A DNA stretch of 55,016 bases from QHXQ01 sp038322995 (GTDB lineage Bacteria; Acidobacteriota; Blastocatellia; Pyrinomonadales; Pyrinomonadaceae). The DNA lies in NCBI GenBank assembly GCA_038322995.1, contig JBBQGM010000022.1, forward strand, positions 1 to 55,016, written 5' to 3'. The first letter of the stretch is position 1; each line of letters opens with the position of its first letter. A program made the translations under genes and the position numbers. A model generated the notes under the pieces. That model saw only the letters and a list, made by a program, of their open reading frames with translations. It ran no database searches and had not been told where the DNA came from. Below are positions 1 through 7,068 of the stretch, one piece after another.

Positions 1-239
1 GGGCGTTTGACGCGAGCGGCATCGAGCGCGGCGACGGACGACAGTTTACGTGGGCCGAATTTCGCGGAACCGTTATTCGCACGGCTAACACGAGCTACGG
101 GATGAGAGGCGTTTGGCGCACCGAACTCGCTTTTGCGGGCGACGAGAAAGCGTGGATCATTCCGAATCGCATCAAGAATTACGATGACGTTTCCGCTTTC
201 GTTAATAAATTGCCGCGCGCCGTTTTGAAAGATTCGTAA
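1..239 (+). CDS. Hypothetical protein, C-terminal fragment
   Basis: An open frame enters from the left edge (first full codon at 3) and ends at TAA 237-239, leaving about 78 residues. The visible part is soluble, with alternating hydrophobic and charged residues (near the end WIIPNRIKNYDDV, then a short helix). It resembles the last strands and helix of a small PH-like domain, but this is only an impression. The start and any membrane segment lie outside the window. No function is assigned. A perfect inverted repeat follows 25 bases after the stop. Confidence 0.5.
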   Translation, partial: AFDASGIERGDGRQFTWAEFRGTVIRTANTSYGMRGVWRTELAFAGDEKAWIIPNRIKNYDDVSAFVNKLPRAVLKDS

Positions 240-263
240 GCGGGTTGTTAAAGGTTGAAATAC

Positions 264-316
264 TTTTAGAAGTTACGCAGCCGTAATGCTGAACTCCAAC
301 TGCGTAACTTCTAAAA
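264..316. repeat. Perfect 17-bp inverted repeat
   Basis: The arms at 264-280 and 300-316 are exact reverse complements (core AGAAGTTACGCAG) around a 19-base loop. There is no T-run after either arm, so it is not a textbook terminator. It sits between the fragment ending at 239 and the IS110 element and could be a palindromic extragenic element or a small non-autonomous mobile sequence. Confidence 0.8.
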
Positions 317-471
317 ACATCAGATTGCTGATTACCTGCGGGTTATATTTAGACACGGCAACCGAACAAGTCATTGGAGATGAGGCCCCGATAGCAGGCT
401 TGTCATCACGCATCCTTACGTTCAGGTTGAATGCTGTTCGCGGGGCAGCCGCTCAGATACTGTGTTGCAAG

Positions 472-1455
472 TCAAGCAGTTTGTTGTCGCTTTACCCATT
501 CAGGATCGAACGGTTGGCCCGTCTTCAACACCCCGTAAACAAGATGGATGAGTTTACGCATTGCCGCCCCGATGACACTCATCTTGCACTTGCCGCGCTC
601 GCGCAACCCCGTTGCCCACTCTTTGAAAAACGGACTACACCGCAGTGCTGTGATTGCCGGAAAGTAAAGTGCACGACGCACTCGCGCGTTACCGATCTTT
701 GATAGTCTGGTGCGCCCGCGCACACTGCTTCTAGACATGCGTTCGCGCGGCACCAACCCGGCGTAAGCCGCGACTTGCCGTGCGCTGCTGTACTTGGTGA
801 TGTCCGTGATCTCAGCCAAGAGAGTCGCGGCTGTGGTCTGCGCGATGCCGGGAATGGAATCGAGCAACGCACTTTGCTCTTTCAATCTCGGATGGTCTTT
901 GATGTGCGTGCGGATCAGCGACTCTGTCTGCTTGATCTGCGCGGAGAGATGATTGATCAACTCTTCGACCGAGACTTTGATAGCTGCGACCGTGATTCCG
1001 GCTTCGAGGCGGTTCTGTTCCGCCACTCGCACCTCGACAAGAGATTCCAGACGGCGCACAAGTGCCTGTAATTCACGCACTTCGGCAGGCATAGGCGTCC
1101 ACGCGGGCGGTGCTTGTGCAAGGCAAAAGCGTGCAATCAGTTCGGCATCAACGCGATCAGTTTTAGTGCGCGAGAGGCGACTTGCGGCGAAAGCTTTGAT
1201 GGCTGCCGGATTGACGACACTGACCGTGTGCCCGGCTTGATGCAGCGAGCGCGCAAGGGCTTCACCGTAAGTGCCCGTAGCTTCGAGGCAAGCGTGGACT
1301 TCGTGGACATCTTGTTTAGAAAGCCACTCACGGAGTTGCACGCAGCCTGTCGGCGTATTGCTGAAAACCTTGTGTTTGAGCCTGTCGCTTGGGTTGATGA
1401 GACAGACGTTGAACTTTAGTTTGGCAATGTCAATGCCGAGCGTAGATAAGGTCAT
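472..1455 (-). CDS. IS110 family transposase (DEDD recombinase)
   Basis: Transposase of about 327 residues that moves its element through a circular intermediate, guided in this family by a bridge RNA. The N-terminal RuvC-like DEDD domain shows GIDIAK (first acidic residue), CLEATGTY and the pair in KTDRVDAELIARF. A coiled region follows, then the C-terminal Transposase_20 domain with an SIPGI helix-hairpin-helix and the serine-containing GRTRLSKIGNARVRRAL motif. The start at 1455 is preferred over one 14 codons upstream because AAGGAG lies at the right distance before it and MTLSTLGIDIAK is the usual N-terminus. The frame is intact, so it may be active. The long non-coding stretch upstream is where IS110-group elements keep their bridge RNA. 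Confidence 0.9.
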   Translation of the reverse strand: MTLSTLGIDIAKLKFNVCLINPSDRLKHKVFSNTPTGCVQLREWLSKQDVHEVHACLEATGTYGEALARSLHQAGHTVSVVNPAAIKAFAASRLSRTKTDRVDAELIARFCLAQAPPAWTPMPAEVRELQALVRRLESLVEVRVAEQNRLEAGITVAAIKVSVEELINHLSAQIKQTESLIRTHIKDHPRLKEQSALLDSIPGIAQTTAATLLAEITDITKYSSARQVAAYAGLVPRERMSRSSVRGRTRLSKIGNARVRRALYFPAITALRCSPFFKEWATGLRERGKCKMSVIGAAMRKLIHLVYGVLKTGQPFDPEWVKRQQTA

Positions 1456-1660
1456 GAATCGTACTCCTTGCTGGATATAGTTTGCGGCGCGGATCAAACT
1501 TGCAGATGCAAGCTCTGCTCAAGGATGAGCGGCTTCGGATACTGTTCGATCTCGTGCGCGGCAAGGGAGGGACACCGGGAGCTGATCTGAGCCACTGACT
1601 CTTGTTAGTCATAATTCCAGCACGGCTTCACCGGTGCCCTGCAGGGCTGGAGCTTGCCGC
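1456..1660 (-). ncRNA. Candidate IS110 bridge RNA / left-end region
   Basis: About 200 bases upstream of the transposase start hold no gene but several short stem-loops, such as TGACT/AGTCA at about 1597-1612 and GCTC/GAGC near 1517-1530. In IS110-group elements (for example IS621) the non-coding left end before the transposase makes the bridge RNA that pairs with target and donor DNA. Assigning that role here rests on position and family. Exact ends were not determined. Confidence 0.35.
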
Positions 1661-1850
1661 TTCAGCACACTTCAGTCAACATACAAATTCCAGCGTTCGG
1701 CGGCTCAAGATGTGTGGCGGGCAAAGCTGCAAGCTGAGCCGCAGGCGACAGTCGAAGAGGCCGCCGTAGAGGTCGCGGGGTAGGTTGATATGACCCCCGC
1801 GAAAGCTACCAAGCGTTAGGTTAGAATCTCCCAAACCACAGAGGAGATTC

Positions 1851-2227
1851 GAGCAGAAAGAGTCGAAGTTCAGCGAGGAACAGATCATCGCTATTCTGCG
1901 CGAAGCCGAACGCGGCGGGCAGATGATTGTCGCTGTCTGCCGCGCCCATGGCATTGCCGAGAACACATTCTATAAGTGGCGGCAGAAGTTTGGCGGCATG
2001 GATGTTTCGGAAGCACGCCGACTGCGCGAGCCAGAGCGTGAGAACGCACGCTAAAAGCGACTGCTCGCCGAGCGCTGCGTCGAGATCGATGCGATGAAAG
2101 AAGTCATCGCAAACAAGTGGTGAGCGTGCTCGACCGCCGAGGGGCCGTGCGGATGTTGCGCACGCACCGCATCTCGGAAAGGCGCAGTTGCCAACTGGTG
2201 CCGAGCACACGCTCAAGCGCCCGATAA
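1851..2227 (+). pseudogene. IS3 family orfA/orfB remnant
   Basis: The frame 1851-2123 reads as an IS3-type OrfA: SKFSEEQIIAILREAE, then the helix-turn-helix segment CRAHGIAENTFYKWRQKFGGM and the leucine-zipper part. It lacks a start codon at the expected place and has an in-frame TAA where ENARLKRLL should continue, so it is dead. A second frame begins at GTG 2120, overlapping the first stop as in real IS3 orfB genes, and reads 35 codons resembling an OrfB N-terminus (RTHRISERRSCQLV) before a stop. The DDE catalytic part is gone. Bases 1661-1850 before it look like the old left end but no inverted repeat pair was identified. Confidence 0.8.
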
Positions 2228-2720
2228 CGACATAAATTTTCCTGCTGGGTGACACCCCTACAAGTTCAACCCTACCCCCCATGTTGGGGGATTTTGTTAT
2301 GAGCCACCCCCTGCCGGCTAGACTGCGCCGGGAGTGAGCCGCACCTGCTGGCTCGCATCTAAACTTCGCATAAGTTGATAGTGACAGCGGCGAGGATGGC
2401 GCGACATTCGTACCGCCGGCGAATGCGGCTAACGCTCTGTCCCACACGTACCGTGGCATTGCGGAGCATGGGCTGATATCGGGCTGGTGACGGACGCTGG
2501 GCGAGACTACGCGGGGAGGTAGCACAGTTACCATGCGCGCGTACCTTAGTAAAGGTAATTATCCCCTTACAGCAGGTACGGGGGGGGGAAGTGTATAATC
2601 CGCTCACTGAAAAACCTTGTGGGGTATCATGCCATGCGTAATGATACCCCTAGACTTGGGCATTGGGTAGTGCGACAATCCGCGCGCGGTTACACCTATC
2701 GCGTTTGGCGGAGAGGACAC
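2228..2720. other. Gene-free stretch with hairpins and a possible promoter
   Basis: No credible gene is seen. It holds GGGTGACACCC near 2247, a C-run/G-run hairpin with loop ATGTT at 2275-2290 followed by ATTTTGTT (terminator-like on the plus strand), a TATAAT at 2594-2599 without a good -35 box, and a perfect 10-bp inverted repeat GGGGTATCAT/ATGATACCCC at 2621-2630 and 2641-2650. The last two would form the 5' leader of the downstream protease gene. The left end of the IS1595 element may lie here, but no 8-bp target duplication matching its right flank was found. Confidence 0.4.
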
Positions 2721-3803
2721 ATGCCACGCATACCACAACAGTACCTTGATTGTAGCGTCTATCTTTACGATTCAAGGGCGGCTGCGGAGGATGGCGAGAA
2801 TTTTGGCGGGAGCGGGTGCTTAGTACGACTTCATACCTACACTCGTTGGGATGGCGAAGCGTTCAAACGAACAGGGCGCGGCATAATAAATTACCCGCCG
2901 CACATTTATGCGGTGACTAATAAACACGTCGTAGAAGCTGGCTATCCTGTCATACGTCTCAACACTATTGACGACGAGATAGATGTCTTAGAGCTTGAGC
3001 AAGACGACTGGATGCCACATCCTGAAGGGGACGATCTAATCGTTGCCGCAATAGATTTACCGCCGCGCAAACACAAATACCACCCTATTGATGTTGGCGG
3101 ATTTGTACAGCGACCAGATATCACACATTTAGGGGCTGGCGATGATACGTTCATGGTCGGAAGGTTTATCAGCCACGCGGGAGTGCAACGGAACACGCCC
3201 TCATTGCGCTTTGGCAGTATTGCTATGTTGCCTTTTGAGAAGGTAAGACTTGCCAACGGACACATGCAAGAGGCTTTTCTGGTAGAGACTCGTTCGATAA
3301 GCGGTTATAGCGGTTCACCTGTCTTCGTTTACAGGCCCACACAAAAGACGACAGCCTTCAACATTCCAAATGTGCGGCCTACGTGGGAAGACCCCTATGC
3401 AGAAAAATATCAAGAGATTGAAACCACATCTATTACCGATCTTGTAGGAAGCCCTGCCTTGCTTGGCATTGATTGCGCTCACGTACTTAACTACCTAGAC
3501 GTATTGAATGCTGAAGGAAAGCCAAACCAATCCGGCTGGACAGTGGCATCTAATACAGGCATGGCGATAGTTATACCTGCTTGGCGTCTAAGTGATTTGC
3601 TACAAACAGAGGAGCTAGTGATGCAACGAAAAGAGAAAGATAGGCAATACCGAGAAGAAAAGGAATCTGAAGAACAAAAAAGCAGCGTGGCTTTCGATGT
3701 TCAGAAAAAACCACAAGACTTAACAGCAGAGGGCTACCTAGATGCCCTCAAGCGTGCTAGTCGGAAGATTTCTCCACCTGATGAAGAAACGAAAGAAACA
3801 TAG
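2721..3803 (+). CDS. Trypsin-like serine protease, cytoplasmic
   Basis: A 360-residue chymotrypsin-fold protease. The triad can be read: His69 in TNKHV, an Asp at 104-105 in HPEGDDLIVAAID, and Ser197 in GYSGSP. There is no signal peptide or membrane segment, so it should act inside the cell. The start at 2721 is chosen because GAGAGGA precedes it; the frame is open upstream to 2619. The C-terminal third ends in a charged, probably coiled segment (EKDRQYREEKESEEQ). GC content is clearly lower than in the housekeeping genes, suggesting transfer. The 3' end overlaps the convergent IS1595 transposase by 47 bp, so its last residues are encoded on the reverse of the transposase end. It could be an IS passenger, a remnant whose tail was replaced, or part of a protease-linked defence module. 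Its substrate is unknown. Confidence 0.75.
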   Translation: MPRIPQQYLDCSVYLYDSRAAAEDGENFGGSGCLVRLHTYTRWDGEAFKRTGRGIINYPPHIYAVTNKHVVEAGYPVIRLNTIDDEIDVLELEQDDWMPHPEGDDLIVAAIDLPPRKHKYHPIDVGGFVQRPDITHLGAGDDTFMVGRFISHAGVQRNTPSLRFGSIAMLPFEKVRLANGHMQEAFLVETRSISGYSGSPVFVYRPTQKTTAFNIPNVRPTWEDPYAEKYQEIETTSITDLVGSPALLGIDCAHVLNYLDVLNAEGKPNQSGWTVASNTGMAIVIPAWRLSDLLQTEELVMQRKEKDRQYREEKESEEQKSSVAFDVQKKPQDLTAEGYLDALKRASRKISPPDEETKET

Positions 3804-4674
3804 GCTGCACATCATTGCGGTGACTGTATCTGAATGAATACTCGTCAAAGTAGGTTTGCAGATACTTGGCACTAACCGAATGATACACGCCGTTGATGCC
3901 GCCTTTGACGAGTGACCAAAAACCTTCCATCGTGTTTGTATGAGCGTCGCCTATCACATAGACCTTCGCGGAATGATTGACGCGCTTGTGCGTGTAGCCG
4001 CTAGTCCCTACAGAGCCGTAACCGCGATGCTCGTCTGTGAACACAAGGGACTCCGGCATGACGTATTCTTTGACGAACGGCAGCAATGTCTCTGCGCTTA
4101 CGTTCGCCGCAACCTTAGCGACTACGCGACCGCCGCGCTCTACCGCGCCGATAACGGGCACTTTACCGACTGTGCCGCGCCCTTGAATTTTCTGTTTGCG
4201 CTTCCATTCGTGCATATTCTTCGCCTTGCCGCCGATATACGTCTCATCAACTTCGACGTTGCCGGAGAGCGGATTAAGACCTTCATCCAGCATAGAGCGA
4301 ATCTGTTTGAACATGCGCCACGCGGTTTTATAGGTCACGCCCAACTCACGCTCAATTTGCTTCGCAGAGATACCGCAACGAGTCGAAGCCATAAGATAGA
4401 TTGCATAAAACCACAGGCGCAGGGGCGTAGAAGATTTATGGTAGATAGTATCGGCGGTCGGGTGAACGTGATGCCCGCAATAGTCGCACGAATAAGACTT
4501 GCGCGAGGCTACCTTGTGATGCTTGGTAACGCGCTCGCACGTCGCACAATGAATGCCGTTCGGATAGAGATAATCCTTGAGCCATTCAAGGCAAACGTCA
4601 TCATTCGGGAACTGCTTCTCGAAATCTTGGAGCGTGTATTTCTGCATTGGCGACTTGGGCTGTTTGGTCTTCAT
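3757..4674 (-). CDS. IS1595 family transposase (ISXO2-like)
   Basis: A 305-residue transposase. The N-terminal zinc ribbon shows CATCERVTKHHKV...YSCDYCGHHVHP; then comes the ISXO2-like DDE domain with VEVDETYIGGK, VFTDEHRGYGSV and the HTNTMEGFWSLVKGGINGVYH segment that carries the last catalytic residues. The start at 4674 follows GGAAGGGG at suitable spacing. The frame is complete. Just upstream is a GCTATCC/GGATAGC hairpin (about 4677-4706). The 3' end runs into the 3' end of the protease gene on the other strand. IS1595 elements are known to carry passenger genes, so the two may travel together. Confidence 0.9.
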   Translation of the reverse strand: MKTKQPKSPMQKYTLQDFEKQFPNDDVCLEWLKDYLYPNGIHCATCERVTKHHKVASRKSYSCDYCGHHVHPTADTIYHKSSTPLRLWFYAIYLMASTRCGISAKQIERELGVTYKTAWRMFKQIRSMLDEGLNPLSGNVEVDETYIGGKAKNMHEWKRKQKIQGRGTVGKVPVIGAVERGGRVVAKVAANVSAETLLPFVKEYVMPESLVFTDEHRGYGSVGTSGYTHKRVNHSAKVYVIGDAHTNTMEGFWSLVKGGINGVYHSVSAKYLQTYFDEYSFRYSHRNDVQPMFLSFLHQVEKSSD

Positions 4675-4739
4675 TTGCTATCCCCTTCCAGAAAAACAGG
4701 ATAGCAGATTTCGTACCTACAGTCAAGGGATAGTCACCC
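3757..4739 (-). mobile_element. IS1595 element (right end placed, left end unresolved)
   Basis: Reading the minus strand, recognisable ISAs1 coding sequence (KLVDIL) stops at about 4740. The next bases, GGGTGACTATCCCTTGACTG from 4739 leftward, belong to the IS1595 element, so its right terminus is placed there. Bases 4740-4747 (AAGATATC) would be the 8-bp target site. The other end was not found; GGGTGACACCCCT at 2247 shares the first seven bases but is not flanked by the same octamer. If that is the end, the element would include the protease gene. Confidence 0.55.
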
Positions 4740-4918
4740 AAGATATCTACCAGCTTATGCTCTTTCGTTCTCTCAATGCGCGGATCAGTAATGCTCGCTA
4801 AGCTTTCAAACAGCGTGCGCGATTTCAATTTGCTCATCTAGGCCCTCTCCATTCAGTTTTTAGAATGCAAGATTGCCACAATCGCTGTTATTTCAAAAAT
4901 TAAGATGCGTTAGCCCTA
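4740..4918 (-). pseudogene. ISAs1 family transposase, N-terminal stub
   Basis: From ATG at 4837 on the minus strand the frame reads about 33 residues of an ISAs1 transposase N-terminus: FESLASITDPRIERTKEHKLVDIL, the DDE_Tnp_1-associated domain. It then passes into unrelated IS1595 end sequence at 4739. The catalytic part is missing from the window. Bases 4838-4918 form the element's left end, starting TAGGGCTAACGCATCTTAA, like ISAs1 termini. Its edge abuts the truncated hsdM coding sequence, so this ISAs1 inserted in hsdM first and was itself hit by IS1595. Confidence 0.75.
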
Positions 4919-5110
4919 GTAGGGGAAGAGTTTGCTATTGACGAACTCGCGCAGGTCGTCGCCGGTTTGCGCCTTGTTGTGATCGAGCTTGCCATCTTTG
5001 CCCTTTGGCGCAGCCCAGCTTTCCCAGCGGTAGGGCGCATCGAGTATGAAGGTGTATTTCTTCCCCTCCAACTCCGCCTCCATCGCCTTGTCTTGCTCTA
5101 ACCCGTCGAG

Positions 5111-6287
5111 CTCAGTACAGGACAAAAATTGATCTTTGAAACTGCATAAAAGGCCACTGTGCCGGTATCCTTGACAAGATTTGTCGCCAAACATTTCTTG
5201 AAAGGCCGACATCACAATGGCCGACATTCGCCGTTTGGAGCGAACGCTTGCCGAAAATGTAGCTTGGAATAAAGCTCGTCGCAACTTCTTGGCAAAGTTC
5301 GTGGTCGCTCTGGTTCAAGTCAAGACCGTCAGTCTGGTGCAAATCTCGTCGGTGATGAGCGGACGGGCGAAACAGGACTCGCACTACAAACGATGTCAAC
5401 GCTTTCTGAGATTCTTCGATCTGCCTTTCGCCGAGATAGCCTTGCTGGTTATCAAGTTGCTTGGCATCCCGCCGCCGTTCGTCCTGTCGGTTGACCGCAC
5501 CGATTGGTATTTGGGAGAAACACCTTTGAATGTGTTCATGTTGAGTGTGGTCTATAAGGGAGTTGCTTTTCCTCTGCTGTGGATGGTCTTGGAGAAGAAA
5601 GGTTGTTCGGACACCAGAGAAAGAATTGAGTTGTTGGAAAAGTATGTCAAGCTTTTCGGCAAAGATTCGCTTTCGTTTGTGACCGCCGACCGCGAGTTTA
5701 TTGGTCGGGATTGGTTTTCTTACTTGCGGCGCAAGGGACTGCCGTTTCGCATTCGTATCAAAGAGAACCTGAAAGTCTCTAATGCCCGTGGCAACAAAAT
5801 GGTGTCTGCGAAGAATCTGTTTCGCACCCAAAAAGTTGGTCTTGGAGTTTTGCTCTGGGGTCAGAGAAAAGTCTTGACCGAAGAGCTTTCGTTGATGGGC
5901 ATGCGAACCACAGAGGGCGAGTATGTGATTGTGGCAAGCAATGATGAAAGCGACGAGATACTGAAAGATTATGCCTTGCGGTGGAAGATCGAAACACTGT
6001 TTGGTTGTTTGAAGTCGCGTGGCTTTTGTTTGGAAGAAACACATATCACCGAGCGTGAGAGACTTGAGAAACTTCTGGCTCTGATGACGGTGGCTTTTTG
6101 TTGGGCGTACCTCGCAGGTGAATGGTTGGCACACGCTAATCCAATCAAAATAAAGAAACATGGCCGGCTGGCTAAAAGTCTTTTTCGTCATGGGTTCGAT
6201 TATCTGCGTCGCATCTTATGCAATCAGGATTGCACAGCCAAACGCTTTGATTTCATTAGACTTTGTAACCTTTTGTCATGTACTTAG
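5111..6287 (+). mobile_element. IS4 family element with 9-bp target duplication
   Basis: A complete 1177-bp element. The ends are inverted repeats: left begins CTCAGTACAGGACAAAA (5111), right read inward begins CTAAGTACATGACAAAA (6287), with two mismatches over these 17 bases. The flanking CCCGTCGAG occurs at 5102-5110 and again at 6288-6296 as a perfect 9-bp direct repeat. Removing the element and one repeat restores the hsdM frame exactly. The clean duplication and intact transposase suggest a recent insertion. Confidence 0.95.
5217..6287 (+). CDS. IS4 family transposase
   Basis: A 356-residue DDE transposase. First Asp in LSVDRTDWYLG, second Asp in FVTADREFIGRDW, and the IS4 signature Y-(2)-R-(3)-E-(6)-K is exact in YALRWKIETLFGCLKSRG. 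The N-terminal 80 residues form the helical DNA-binding part. The stop codon TAG overlaps the last three bases of the element, so the right inverted repeat is coding. It is the only obvious gene of this element. Confidence 0.93.
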   Translation: MADIRRLERTLAENVAWNKARRNFLAKFVVALVQVKTVSLVQISSVMSGRAKQDSHYKRCQRFLRFFDLPFAEIALLVIKLLGIPPPFVLSVDRTDWYLGETPLNVFMLSVVYKGVAFPLLWMVLEKKGCSDTRERIELLEKYVKLFGKDSLSFVTADREFIGRDWFSYLRRKGLPFRIRIKENLKVSNARGNKMVSAKNLFRTQKVGLGVLLWGQRKVLTEELSLMGMRTTEGEYVIVASNDESDEILKDYALRWKIETLFGCLKSRGFCLEETHITERERLEKLLALMTVAFCWAYLAGEWLAHANPIKIKKHGRLAKSLFRHGFDYLRRILCNQDCTAKRFDFIRLCNLLSCT

Positions 6288-6579
6288 CCCGTCGAGATAC
6301 TTCAGGAAGAGGAGCCACGAGGTCTGCTCGGTATAATCCAACTCGGTTGTGCAGCCAGCTTCTTTCCAGAGCACGTCGTCGATGTTTTTGAAGGCTTGTT
6401 CGAACATGGGTAGCAATTCTATAAACTATTATCGCCGTAGCAGACTTTGTGTTTTGGACGGGTTAACACGATAGGAGAGAGCATGGAATCCCCACAAATC
6501 TCCCCACACCAACCTCAACCGCCTTTAAGACTTGAGAGCTGTGCTAGTCTAAGTCTATGTGAGAATTATAGATATCAAA

Positions 6580-6650
<71 letters not shown>

Positions 6651-6658
6651 GGAAAATG

Positions 6659-6728
6659 GAATGAGGGCGGCGGGATGAGAGATGAAGTAGGCCATTCCTT
6701 TTCATCCCTCATCCCGCCGCCCTCATTC
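6659..6728. repeat. 28-bp inverted repeat between two tRNA genes
   Basis: Arms 6659-6686 and 6701-6728 pair over 28 positions with one mismatch (words ATGAGGG and GGCGGCGGGATGAG) around a 14-base loop. It separates tRNA-Gly from tRNA-Cys and is one of several word-repeat hairpins in this window. There is no T-run. A role in processing or termination between the two tRNAs is possible. Confidence 0.85.
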
Positions 6729-6739
6729 GTTTCAAACAA

Positions 6740-6810
6740 GCGGGAGACGAGATTTGAACTCGCGACTTCGACCTTGGCAAGGTCGCACTCTACCACTGAG
6801 TTACTCCCGC
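6740..6810 (-). tRNA. tRNA-Gly(GCC)
   Basis: 71 nt. Acceptor GCGGGAG/CTCCCGC, D-loop with AGTGGTAGAG, anticodon loop TTGCCAA giving GCC, and T-loop TTCAAAT are readable. CCA is not encoded. A strong promoter precedes it. Confidence 0.95.
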
Positions 6811-6824
6811 ATTGGCGAGAGCCA

Positions 6825-6852
6825 ATTTTAAGCATCGCCCGCCCGTTGTCAA
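6825..6852 (-). promoter_or_regulatory. Promoter for tRNA-Gly/tRNA-Cys
   Basis: On the minus strand a perfect -35 TTGACA (6852-6847) is followed after 16 bases by -10 TAAAAT (6830-6825). The tRNA begins 15 bases past the -10 box, as expected for a short 5' leader. Confidence 0.65.
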
Positions 6853-6905
6853 GCGGCCCGTGCCACACGCCGCTAAAATCGGCACGACCCGTGCCGCAGA
6901 TTCGT

Positions 6906-6934
6906 TTGACAACGCCTTTGTATGTGCTTAACTT
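6906..6934 (+). promoter_or_regulatory. Possible promoter of the S9 peptidase gene
   Basis: TTGACA at 6906-6911 and TAACTT at 6929-6934 with a 17-base spacer. The -35 is perfect, the -10 is weak. It would give a 5' leader of roughly 130 bases before 7069. Confidence 0.35.
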
Positions 6935-7068
6935 CTCTCGCGTCCGTACCTGAACCCGTTACCTGCTAACCAAGTCTGCGCGTTGTTGCTGTCGTGGCGC
7001 AAAATCGGTTGGGCCTGCGCACCCGTCACCGGCGCAACGCCTTAATTATGTTGAGGAGAGAGTTGTCC

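Larger units (their letters stand above)
4916..6407 (-). pseudogene. hsdM: Type I restriction methyltransferase HsdM, N-terminal remnant split by IS4
   Basis: Two fragments on the minus strand join in frame if the IS4 element and one 9-bp repeat are removed. 6407-6288 gives 40 residues (MFEQAFKNIDDVLWKEAGCTT...FLKYLDG) and 5101-4919 gives 61 more (LEQDKAMEAELEGKKY...GDDLREFVNSKLFPY). This is the HsdM_N helical domain of the modification subunit of type I R-M systems. At 4918 it runs into the ISAs1 end and a stop; the methyltransferase domain (NPPY motif), hsdS and hsdR are absent. The ATG at 6407 lacks a clear ribosome site; an upstream TTG is possible. The gene cannot work. Confidence 0.88.

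Noticed and set aside
286..702. Open frame of 138 codons crossing the IS110 edge
   Set aside because: Starts in the palindrome loop and runs antisense into the transposase; no coding signals.
2239..2254. GGGTGAC at 2247 as certain left end of the IS1595 element
   Set aside because: The flanking octamer (TTCCTGCT) does not match AAGATATC at the right end, and similarity beyond seven bases needs a gap; kept only as a possibility.
1821..2534. Minus-strand open frame of 237 codons
   Set aside because: Runs antisense to the IS3 remnant and through gene-free DNA; no domain, no ribosome site.
5112..6191. Antisense open frame of 359 codons across the IS4 transposase
   Set aside because: The plus strand encodes an intact IS4 transposase with all catalytic motifs; the antisense product has no recognisable domain.
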